Notes under the pieces: generated by a model | Seen by the model: only the letters and a program-made list of their open reading frames with translations | Databases searched by the model: none | Told to the model about the DNA's origin: nothing | Assembly: GCA_007258455.2 (NCBI GenBank) | Contig: VDFB02262723.1 | Span: 62,001-126,000, forward strand | Direction: 5' to 3' | Length of the DNA stretch: 64,000 nucleotides | From: Sequoia sempervirens | Lineage: Eukaryota > Streptophyta > Pinopsida > Cupressales > Cupressaceae | Position numbers and translations under genes: made by a program | Part shown: positions 54,224 to 64,000 of the stretch, piece after piece | Position numbering within the stretch: the first letter of the stretch is position 1 | Layout: each line of letters opens with the position of its first letter

Positions 54224-55775
54224 CGGCTCCGACCAATTTGGAAGCGGGAGTGGTGTATCCCTTACTGTCTCATAATCTGGATGAATAACATTCATATTCT
54301 CGTCTACCTGGTCCGGCATTGGAATAATCTCGCACTCCCTGATCATGCCCAAAGGTAATCTCGTAAACATCCTCTTTCTTACCTCAGCTTCATCCAACTC
54401 ACCAGCTCAGTAATGTTCAATATTTGCCTTATGCTTGAACTCTTTTGACAGTATCCATCTGATATTCCTGTGGGGGTCATAATGCTGCTTGCTGGTGTGA
54501 TAAGAAGGTGGAAAAACTGAAGCTCATTTTCAGCTTCCTTGGCTGCCTGCAGTGAAGGACACACTTCATCTGAATTTCCGATGATGATCGGGAAGTCAAG
54601 TCCTCCTTTCTTCTTCTTCTTCTTCTTCTGAATCTTATTGTAGGCAATGAGTTGCCTAGATATTTCTAACATCAATATCCTATTCGTAGGGTATCTGGGC
54701 AGCCTATATGGATATGAAGAGAACCCTTGCAGCCTGATATAAGTAAATTTCGGAAATTGGATGAATCAACACCTGTACTTTTCTATCAATTCTTGAGCCT
54801 TCTTGGATATCCTGTGATGAGTTCTTTGCTGAAGTGATCTCGTTATGTGCATGGTGAAGGCGTCATTGACTCTCTTGTAATGAGATGTGCTCGTCAAGTG
54901 CAGCTGCGGACAAGCTTCATGAATCTTGTACTGCTGAGAGCCACATCCAATTGGCTCCTTGTATGATATTCCTCTGTATTTCGTCATACGAGCTAATATG
55001 TAGATGATGTATGAGCCCATATTGAATGTCTTCATTCTCCTCAAACTCCAGAGTTGCTCGTGCAAATTATCATTGATCATCACCGCCCAATTAATAAACT
55101 CCTTGCCTTCCAGCACAAGATTGATGTAATAAAACATCCAAGGCTCAAAGATGAACGCCTGGGGGCATCCTCCAACTCTGCTGAGCATCATGATCAAATC
55201 ACAGTATTCCTGCTTCAAATCATCTGAGATTATTTGCTTTGGCAACTTCGTGCAAGTGGGCTTGGGCTTGTTCATCCAATGAGAGTTTATCATATCAGCA
55301 CATCTGTCAAATGTAGAGGCATACATACGTTCAACACATTCTCTCGTTTTGTATATCATCTTCTCATGTGAGGGAATTCCAAATGCCTCGCCAATAGCTG
55401 TAGGCGTGAGGTTGGCAAACAATCTGCCATCAGGTGAGACAATAGACCTTTGCTCTGGGTTGTAACAGTTAGCACACTCCATGATCAGCTCCGGACACTA
55501 AATTGCTGGTGGAAAACCAACAACTGCATAAAGTCCACTTCTGACAATATTATGTGAAGTGATTGATGGACGATGGCCTCCAACTCCCATCATTCGACTT
55601 TTGAAAGCTTCCATGTTGAAAGAGCCCAAGTTCGTATTAGCCAACTTCCCCAACCTTGAAGAGAACTTCGACTCTGGTAGGAAAGACTTGCTCAGCTTCT
55701 TGATCATAGCCTGCCTGGACGCATTTGCCTTGCTAGATTCAACATTATTTTCCCTGCTAGTTGCTCTTAAGCCAT
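54224..55775 (-). pseudogene. N-terminal half of the L ORF (D), broken by B
   Basis: On the minus strand the start codon is expected at 55775 (after TTTTTGCAG), but the next codon is a stop and the frame shifts in the first 15 codons. From there it follows B closely (ASRQAMIKKLSK, FEPWMFYY, NWAVMINDNLHEQL). Damage: TAG at 55498-55500, at the same place as in B; TGA at about 54763 replacing the Trp of WFIQFP; and a frameshift at about 54510. A GAA/AAG-type triplet run (about 54607-54630) codes for a lysine string. It ends at NWSEP, where B is inserted, and continues at 32523. Confidence 0.82.
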
Positions 55776-56989
55776 TCTGCAAAAACAAAAGATAGTCATT
55801 AGAATTTAACTTAGAAAAATAAAATCTCATCGGGGCTACCAGCAGACTTTCGAAAATGAGAAGCTGCAGCACTAAATTTCAACTTCAAACCTCAACTCCT
55901 CCTGCAGCAACTTCAAACTTTAAACACTTAGAAAATTTTCTTGCAGCAATACAACTCCAACACTTAGAAGAAAAGTCGGCCAACTTCACTTCAGCTACTC
56001 CTCAACTTCAACTTATTCACCTTCAAAGCTCAACTTCAGCGTCAACACTCTCACAACTAGAGCCCAAGTCGAACTTGTTCACCAAGTTTTAGCTTGCACT
56101 GCAATCTTCACTTCAGAGCTCCAGTCGTACTTGCTAGCTGATGGAGAAAAATGAAACAACTCATAGTTCATATAGCCAAGTCGATTTCTAGAAGAAGCTA
56201 AGTTTAGCTAGTACATTCAAATTTCAATTTTCTCTCCTTTGGCAGCTGCAACACTTGGCACCTGGCGTCTGGAATATTTTGACCTTCTAGAATTTCAAGA
56301 AGATTCATCTCTACTAGGCGTATTTGACTGGCATTTTTAAATCATCATTTGAGAATATTAAATTGAACTGCACCCCCTTAAGAAATTCATTCACAGCTAA
56401 GGCATTGACACCATGCTTTTATCCATCTCCGGCTTGAAAAGATTATTCTCATGAAGAATTTGATCAAAATCATCTAGGCAATCAATTTCAAATTTACCAG
56501 TCAAGGCAATTTTATTTTTTTAAAAAGAACACTTCTATTCCTTGCCTTAGTAAAATTTTAAATTTTTACTTAGGAAATCTCATTATTCCGGCGCCCATCA
56601 AAAATTTTTATCCTAAAATCCTTGGCGAGGTGTGGGAAGTTTAAAAATCCATTCCTTGTTGAATACGTCCAGCACCTAGAAGAAAATTCTCCCCAGAAAG
56701 CATCAAATTCATGGGTCTACAAACGAAGGGGTACTTTTAATTTTTTGATTTTTAGACCTTAGGAAAATATTTTCTTCAAAATTTATCTTCATTCATCACC
56801 TCTGGGCATATTTTTCTTGCTTGGCCTTGACAATTTTTATCAACCTCATGAAGCTGGCACATTCTGACTCCCTCTTACCAATTCATCCATGCTTCAAAAA
56901 ACTTCATAACCTCTTCAAGCTTAGGCGTATATTCCTCTAGGGAAGGTGGAATTTAAATATTTTAAAAAAATAAATTATTATCTCCATGA

Positions 56990-57935
56990 GCATGGGCGCA
57001 TATAGGGGGTCTAGGAGGAATTTTGAACACTTAGCATTTTGTTGACCACTATCTCTCTTCACTTTGGGCGCATTTTGCTTGGGGTGGAGGAATTAACAAT
57101 ATTTAACAACCTTTTCCTAGAACCACCACCTTCAATACCCTTGGGCGCATTTTGCTTATGGTGGAGGAATTTAACACTTAACAACTTGTTTCAACGTCCT
57201 TCAAGGCAAGATGACATGGGCGCATTCTAGGGGTCAAGGAGGAACTTTGACTTGCCTTGGAATTTTTTTCATCACCATCTCTCTCCTTGGGCGCATTTGA
57301 GGGTAGGGGGAATTTCTTCTTCAACGCCTTAAAGCTTCCTCCAGCCTCTTCTACATTGGGCGCACATGCAAGGTGGTGAAGGAATTTCCGCCAACTTTTG
57401 TCCTTTTCCTTGTCATTTTGGGTGCATTTGGAGGGTAGAGGTGGAATTTTATCAACACTTAGAAATCCTTTTCATGTCCTCCATGGCTAGATAACTTGGG
57501 CGCATTTCATGACCCCAGCAGGAATTAGCAACACTTAGAAATTTTTCTAGAGTCCTTTCATCATGGGCGCATTTGACTAGTCAAGCAGGAATATCCAACG
57601 CCTTGGTTACTTCTTCCTTCACACATGTTGGAGATGGGCACATTTAGCATGTCTAGGAGGAATTCAAACTTGCCTTAGTAACTTTATCACCACCACTCTC
57701 CTTGAGGGTGCATTTCATGGGTCAAGCAGGAACATCTTCATGACTTAAATGTTTTCCATCACCTTGGTTTGATGAGGGCGCATTTTGAGGGTTAAGGAGG
57801 AATTTTCTTGGACTTAGAAGACTTTTCAAGCATCTTCTCCTTGAGGGCGCATTTGAGGGGGTGGGCAGGAATTAACAATGCCTTAGAAAATTTCTTCCAA
57901 CCTAGCTTCTAGCATGGGCGCATTTGGACTAGGCA
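56990..57935 (-). repeat. GGGCGCATTT units in L
   Basis: About 14 units of roughly 70 bp (56992, 57065, 57142, 57219, 57291, 57359, 57419, 57496, 57564, 57632, 57706, 57776, 57845, 57916). Each has GGGCGCATTT, a GGAGGAATT-like phrase and often ACACTTAGAAATTTT. Confidence 0.8.
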
Positions 57936-57974
57936 ACAGGAATTTTCCCAGACTTAGACATTTTTCAGCTTGCT

Positions 57975-58560
57975 TGCCCTAGTTTGCTATATTTAGTAAG
58001 TTTCTAGTTTTCACCCTTCTGAAGCTTGGATTGATTTGAAATTTTAACCACAGGATCCTTATGACCTAGTTAAGCTGTTCACACTGCCATCTCGTGTTGA
58101 CTTGCTATTTATAGCATATTTCTGGAGGTGATTTACTATTTATAGTAATTGCTTGATTTCAGGACTTCTGCAACTCCGTTCAACTTGAAATCTGATTGAC
58201 GTGATCCTCATGGGTTGACTTGCCCTTTCACACTGGCGCCTGCTGCTGACTTGCTATTTATAGCTTGTTTCTGGAGTGCCTTACTATAAATAGTAAGTGC
58301 TCAAATTGCCTTCAAATTTCACTAGTGGAATCCTTGAAAGATACTGATTGCAGTGGGATACTTTAGTTTTTGGAGATTCTGGCGTTTAACCTCTCATTTT
58401 AGGTCCAGAAGCTGGAAACCCTAATCTGACTTGCATGTTGCTCAAATGATCTCCGTTTGACCCCGTTTCTGTTGCATGTCGGTCGGTTTGTGATATTGAA
58501 GTGCTGGGGGGGGGGCTGCCAGAGTGATCCTGCTAAAAATAGTAAGTCACTGAAAAAGTG
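57975..58560. repeat. TTACTAT/ATAGTAA inverted-repeat motifs in L
   Basis: Copies near 57985, 58133, 58271 and 58530, with half copies (TTGCTATTTATAGC). More copies lie near 61080 and 61205 on the other side of O. Confidence 0.75.
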
Positions 58561-58756
58561 ACCAACTTTGTTTGCATGTTATACTGCTGCGTAGCTCTTG
58601 AAAAAACCATAAAGAATAACCTGACATGCGCTGAAAAGTCCTGCATGCAAACCCTAAAAATAGCCTCAGACGACAGCTCTTAAAAAGGTCCTGATCCTAG
58701 TTTGCATGTTACATCACTGTGAAGCTTTCGAAAAACCCACAAAGAATATCCAGACA

Positions 58757-60887
58757 TGTGATTAGCCTAGCCTAAGCTGATTCAAAAACTCATCTTTGTT
58801 CCCTTGAAATTTTGTCAAACAATTTGAATGCAACTTCCCAACTTGCTGGTCTGAGTTATCAGTCTGATATGTTCTTTGAAAATTGATGATTGAATGCTTC
58901 CAATGCTTGAAATTCAATACTACTATGCATAAATTAACATCCAAGGCATGAATGACTTCTATTAATCATCTAAACTGCATATCAATGACTTCTAAGTGTG
59001 AAAATGTGCACCTACAGCCAATTGACATTATGTCAAACAATTGGCATGCAATCTACTAAGGGACTATTTAAATGATCATTACATGGAATATGGGACTCCA
59101 ACTCTTGACTCCTTTATTAAAATGCAATCTCACAAATACATGACAATGTAATCATGCCAAGACTCTTGGCTTACATACATAATACCATGCATTCTCAGAT
59201 CTGAGATGAACTTATTACAGTCTGATTACAACTTCTATATCAGCATGCTATCTAATATGACAATGCAAATTTATCATCCTTGCAAAGATGTGTTCATAAC
59301 AGCAAAGATGCAATGATATTTCAAAACAATGCAAGAAATGAAAGACCTGGAAATACATGGCAGCCAATAGGAGATAATTCGATTCTCTTTTATAGCTGTG
59401 TCTTTGCCTCCAAAATGTGGCGCCTGGCTCATATATCCAGCAATGATGACGTCTGATTTTTATTTGAATTTTTAAAGCCTTCTGGCCTGAAATCGCAGCA
59501 CCTTGTTTAGCCGCCCCTGTTCCATTTGATAGCAGACTGTGATTAAAATAATTGGCCACCAAATGTCTTCAAATCTGCACTAATAATGATCTCCAAGTCC
59601 TCACAAATGATACGCCCAAGCTGGAAGCTAACTGCTAACCAAGTATGAACTGTTACCATCAATTTCAACCTTTCCATGGCGTCCCTTCATGACTGTAATA
59701 ATTTTCAGATTGCTGCTAAGGCTTTATCAGATCTCTCTCCAATGCTAGACACCTAAGATGAATGCCAAGATGCAATGTAAGCTGATGCTGAAATGATATG
59801 CAAACAACCTTATGTCGATTCTCCACAAAATTTGCAAACTACTGTAGCGTTTTACTGTACGCGGGTACTGTAGCTCGGGTACTGTAGCAGTAGGTAATAA
59901 ATTTAGAATTTCTTCATTGAATTCTTTCAAACCCTTAACAAATCTTCTCCAATATGCCCTGAATGATTCCCACGTGCCCAAGAGGGATGATACACAGCCA
60001 GCTATAAATGTTCTTCAACAATAAACTTCAAAGCCTTGTAGAAAACTTTACCAATTTGCACAAATGAAAGGACTGAATTATCCTTTCCTCAATTTGCAAC
60101 CCTTCAAGTGATATTTCACTCCCTCAGTTATGCTATCAATAGGAAGTTTTCGTTTCCAAAGATCAAAGAAGAAAACTATGAAAGCCCTAGGCTCCACAAT
60201 AAAAATCAATCAAAATAATATTCATCAACTCCATGCTAAGAATGAGCTCTTACCTCTCTTTTTATTCTTTTCTTAGGAAAGCTCAAACACCTTCCTGGCC
60301 AATGTGGAATAAAAGATTTATTCCCACATTAAATTATTCACTTAAGTCACTTTAATATATTAAAGTGACTTTATTATTATAAAGTTACTTTATAACTTTA
60401 TAATAATATTAAAATATTAAATAAATCACTTAAGTCACTTAAACTTTAATATCTCTTGATGTACTTATCTGATTGCAAAGCCGTCTAAGCCAGGAGTCGA
60501 CTCTCCCTGTTCTCCATGTGATCGGATGCCTGTCTAAAAATAGAAACCCTGAATAGTGACTTACTATAAATAGTATGTGAAACTGAGTCTAGAAACAGCT
60601 GCAAAGGCCCAATCAAGGTCGACACTGTCGATATGTCTGCTCAGGTGTCTTTCTATTAATGGGAACCCTGACTCTCCCAAAATAGTAACTTACTATAAAT
60701 AGTATGTGTGCCAATCTGAGTCAAATAACCTGTGCAAAGGCCAAAACCTGAATTCAGCTGAAGAGTAATGTCTCTAATCACCAAGTAACTGCCACAAAGG
60801 ACCCTCTATCCAGACATATTAGCCTACAAGGGTCAGGAATAGGCTAAATCCACCAAACTCTGATGCTCGCAAAATGGGGACATTAGA
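58757..60887 (-). mobile_element. Solo LTR O, 2,131 bp, TSD agaca
   Basis: On the minus strand it starts TCTAATGTCCCC (probably a mutated TGTAATGTCCCC) at 60887 and ends GGCTAATCACA at 58757. The duplication agaca is at 58752-58756 and 60888-60892. U3 carries two ACTATAAATAGTATGTG motifs (about 60562 and 60700) and shares CTATTCCTGACCC with M. A minus-strand TATAAAAG lies at 59394-59387. No coding sequence is seen. Confidence 0.82.
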
Positions 60888-61391
60888 AGACATGCGTTGA
60901 AGATTGCAACATGCACACCCTAAAAATAGCCTCCGAAGTGAAGACTGCTGAAAGTTATCATCTCATCTTGCATGTTATACCGTTGTGTAGGTCTCGGAAA
61001 ACCCAAAAACATTCTTAAGACATGCACTGAAAAACTTTGCATGTAAACCCTAAAATCTGCTTCTGAAGGTGATGCTTGCTAAAAATAGCAAGTTGTTAGA
61101 TCTGGCTCAAATTTTGCAGGCAAGCAGTTTAAAGTGTCCTGGATGCAATGAAATGATTAGAATTTCAAAAGTGCTGAGAAAACGTCCCACATTAGGTACC
61201 TACTAAAAATAGTAGTCAGAATTCAATGAAATTTTGTTGGGGACTTGCTGACTGCAGTGCCAACCTCAAATTTCAATTCATTCATGCCATTTGACTTCAA
61301 ACTGACCAGAAGAAAGCAAACCCTAATTCTCAGACTTAGCCAAAATTTCACGTTTAAGCTCAAAGATGGGCACATCCCCGGAAAGATAGAC

Positions 61392-61394
<3 letters not shown>

Positions 61395-61426
<32 letters not shown>
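61395..61426. repeat. (GA)n microsatellite near the start of L
   Basis: A pure GA run of about 30 bp. Shorter GA/CT runs lie at the same place in B (about 32618), C (about 53030) and the inverted end (about 30870). Confidence 0.9.
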
Positions 61427-61428
<2 letters not shown>

Positions 61429-61508
61429 AAAGCCAAAAAACGAGGAATGGAGCAAAAATTAGGGGGGTCCCCATTTTGATTGGGGTGATGTGTGAAAAGG
61501 TCACAACA

Positions 61509-61772
61509 AGTACTACTGTTCAGCTTACAATGAGATAGAGTGCTTGCCAAGAACACAAGATTAGAGACTTAATAAAGCTGCAATAATATTTAACTACTCT
61601 CCCATGCTCACAAGACCCCTTAGAATCAACTTCTCACTCAACTAAGGAAATTCCACAGTCTGATATAACTGATTATTGACTGAAAATGCACAGACCAACA
61701 ACTCAGCAACTCACTATTATGCTCACAATTCACTGAAAACTCACCCAAAACACATGAAACAAAATGCATAAT
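61509..61772. other. Flank between L and P
   Basis: Non-coding. With 63148-64000 it may be the R/U5 part of another LTR in minus orientation whose TATA-like CTTATAAG lies near 63670. This is weak; no end was found. Confidence 0.35.
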
Positions 61773-63147
61773 TGTCATGTCCCCTTCTCAGTGACATCTC
61801 TCGAAGCACAGGATTAGCCTATCATACGACCCTCGTAGGCTGATAGACTGGATAGAGGGTCACGTTGGAGCTTGGCTCAGCTTCAGTTGGCAGAGTTTGA
61901 TCAGTTGGCTTTCGTTCGGGCTCATTCGGACACTTCTTGCAGAAGTTGCTATTTTTAGCAGTTCTTGGCAGTCAGCGTGGGACCCCTGCTATTTTTAGCA
62001 GTATGGATTTGGCAGTATTCAGAATCACTTCAGTGTTCGTCAGCCTTAGACGGATCAGGCATCGGATGATTAATGAGTGAGATATTAATATTTAATTGAA
62101 TTAATTAAATATTAATTATTTGGCGTTTATAATATAAAGTTATAATATTTAATTATAACTTAAGTGATTTGGATTGAGGGGTTGCCCATCATCAGAAAGG
62201 GGCCAGTTATTGATTATATTTTATTATAAAAATTTGGCTGAGAACTATGGAGGAATTAAAATAACAAAAGTCGAATTAATTAAAATTCCCTATCTTTAAG
62301 GAATTCGCACTTTTGAGGGATATAGTGCATTTGCATTGGATTTCGAGCCATTATGTGATTATTGATTTTGGAAATTGATCAAGTTTGGTCTGAGCAAGAA
62401 GCTTTAGGGTTTCAGTCTCGAATTCCTTGGGGAACGAGCCATCTCCATTGGAAGCAGTTCAGAGGGTGTGAAATAACACCTGATTTATTGCCAGCACAGA
62501 GGTTTCTTCATCCAGAGGAAATCATTGAACTTCACAGATCATTCTATATTCAGAGGTTTTGCAGAGAGTTCTTTATCCGGAAGACATCTTGCAATCTAGG
62601 CGCATATATTCTTCATATCCAGAGATTCCAGAAGAGGCCGTACATTTTAATTTGTTTGCTGCTGTACCTGGCCGTACCTTGCTGCAGGCCGTACTACCTT
62701 CTATTGAGCCGTACTTTTGCCTTGAGGAGAAACGCCTTCCATATTGGCATTATATCTTCATCACAGGAGGCGCCCACATATCTGGAGCAGTTTGCATACA
62801 TCTGACAGGAGGGAAAAGAAGAATTTGCTGCAGCCGTACCATCTCATTTATTGCTGCAATCTCCAGGTTTTCAAATAAAACCATTGCTTTTTATGTTGCA
62901 TGTAACTGGGTATTTATTGTAATCATTCCAGAAGATTGAATAATAGTCAGGCATTGGTATTTGCTATAGATCCTGTAGTTTTCAGAGATATATTATTTTA
63001 TTGGAATTTATTATCATTTACAAGCAAAATAGCAATTTCTTTATTTTATGCAAAAACCACAAAAAACAATCAAAAAACCAAAAACCTTCAAAAAAAAATC
63101 AGAAAAAGGTCAGATACAGAGAAAACAGAGAAACTAGGGTTTCTACA
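61773..63147 (+). mobile_element. Solo LTR P, 1,375 bp, TSD ataat
   Basis: It starts TGTCATGTCCCC at 61773 and ends GGGTTTCTACA at 63147. The duplication ataat is at 61768-61772 and 63148-63152. A TATAAAAA lies at 62225. Two GCTATTTTTAGCAGT motifs (about 61949 and 61989) and five GCCGTAC motifs (about 62637-62836) are present. The 147- and 126-codon frames at 62362-62805 and 62559-62939 overlap in different frames and show no homology, so I do not call them genes. Confidence 0.88.
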
Positions 63148-63152
63148 ATAAT

Positions 63153-64000
63153 GCTCCTAGGATGATGGCGCCCAAGAAGGAACTACAAAACCGACCCAAA
63201 AGACTTATATTAATTTTCTACGGAATTCCAAGCATGTCCAAAATGGTACGGCCCTCAAGTAGGGGTGATTTTTCTCCATAAAATCAAACTCTTAATATTA
63301 AAATCTACAAATTGGCATACAAGGTTGCCCCTAGCAAGGAATTAGATAGGTAAAGTACCCAGAATGAGAATATTTTTATTTTTGGATTTATGAATAAAAC
63401 TTACAATCAGCTACATAAACCAGCAACTCAAAAAACTTCACTAATATGCTTGAAACTGAACTACAAATGCAAGAAATCTACTACAAATGCAAGAACTCAC
63501 TACAAGCAACTCAACTACAATCTATCACCCAACTAGTTGCTATCTTTCAAACAAGAAGATGAGCCAAGTGCTAGAAGGTATGCTTGCCTCGAAGCTTTTC
63601 CTGAACAATCCAGCGGCATAACGGTATGGTAGACAAAAGATGAAGAAATGAAGAGCAGAGGCTTGCTTATAAAGACTTGAGAAGAATCTTCTAGAAGCTT
63701 CAAGAAGGGCGCCCAAATTCAAATTTGACTTCATCTCTTTTCCCTCCAAAGATGGCGTCCTTTTCTCATAAGGCAAATATTTCACCTTTATAAAAAATTA
63801 ATCTTCCCCTCAAGTAGGCGTCCCACTTCTCCAACATCTAATTTGGCCTTTAGAAAATATTTAATTATCTCCTGATGAGATAACCACCCTTGAAGTCCCC
63901 CCTTTTTAAACAACATAAAGTGGTAAAGCTAGGCCAAGGGGTTATAAGCTCAAAATATAACATTATTTAAATTAAATAAACTTATATCTCTAGAAAAAGC
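63153..64000. other. Right-edge non-coding stretch
   Basis: AT-rich, with ACTACAAATGCAAGAA repeated near 63460-63500, two GGCGCCC motifs (about 63168 and 63711) and a minus-strand TATAAGCAAG near 63670. Probably LTR sequence; no gene is seen. Confidence 0.4.

Larger units (their letters stand above)
30785..61508 (-). mobile_element. Element L: family 1 giant LTR-like unit, rearranged at its 3' end, heavily nested
   Basis: On the minus strand it starts TGTTGTGACC at 61508 and runs through its non-coding 5' part (61508-55800, holding O) and the ORF (55775-54229, then 32523-30904, split by B). Instead of the normal 3' part it ends in about 118 bp that are an inverted copy of its own start (30785-30902). 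Flanks do not match (ggttt on the left, agtac on the right), so the left end is not a normal integration end. Without B and O it is about 6.9 kb. Confidence 0.75.

Noticed and set aside
62362..62939. Two overlapping ORFs (147 and 126 codons) as genes
   Set aside because: They overlap in different frames inside solo LTR P, downstream of its TATA box, with no homology; low-complexity U5 sequence explains them.

Overview
Plant nuclear DNA, almost certainly from a large, repeat-rich genome. The style (huge old solo LTRs, nested insertions, a gene island of under 2 kb) suggests a gymnosperm, perhaps a conifer, but this is inference; no sequence search was possible. The only host gene recognised is a four-exon piece of a CASTOR/POLLUX-like ion channel at 22245-23058. 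No rRNA, tRNA, CRISPR array or other cellular gene was seen.

Layout. 1-21962 is one Ty3/gypsy-type element (M, + strand) that enters from the left, with other elements stacked in it. G (- strand, right end 11047) and H (11137-15376, +) sit head to head in its protease region. A complete gag-protease LTR retrotransposon (1092-7339, -) sits in the ORF of G. Solo LTR R (17312-21697, -), itself holding I (18211-21356, -), sits in the 3' LTR of M. 21963-23762 is the channel-gene island. 23768-27016 is solo LTR N. 27022-30784 holds decayed retroelement pieces (an integrase remnant and a long broken ORF). 30785-61508 is element L (-), whose ORF is split by B (32529-54223, +). B contains solo LTR Q (35730-44051, which contains J, 37786-42285) and C (47758-53126, -). 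L also contains solo LTR O (58757-60887). Solo LTR P (61773-63147) lies near the right edge. Nearly every insertion was fixed by reading its 5-bp target-site duplication (TSD).

The main point of interest is a group of giant TG...CA units with 5-bp TSDs, no LTR pair and a TATA box 640-960 bp from their 3' end. They fall into two families: B, C, L (TGTTGTGAC... to ...ATCAACA) and G, H, I, J (TGTTGTACC... to ...CCAACA). They look like solo LTRs of 3-8 kb whose U3 carries a long ORF (1,097 codons in B). The two families share little DNA, yet both encode recognisably related proteins of unknown function, and a third relative may lie at 27897-30235. Short motifs recur across otherwise unrelated elements: GGGCGC tandem units, an ACTTACTAT/ATAGTAAGT inverted repeat and CGTACG arrays.

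All mobile ORFs except the gag-protease gene carry stops, frameshifts, deletions or interruptions. The region is a graveyard of elements around a small piece of gene.
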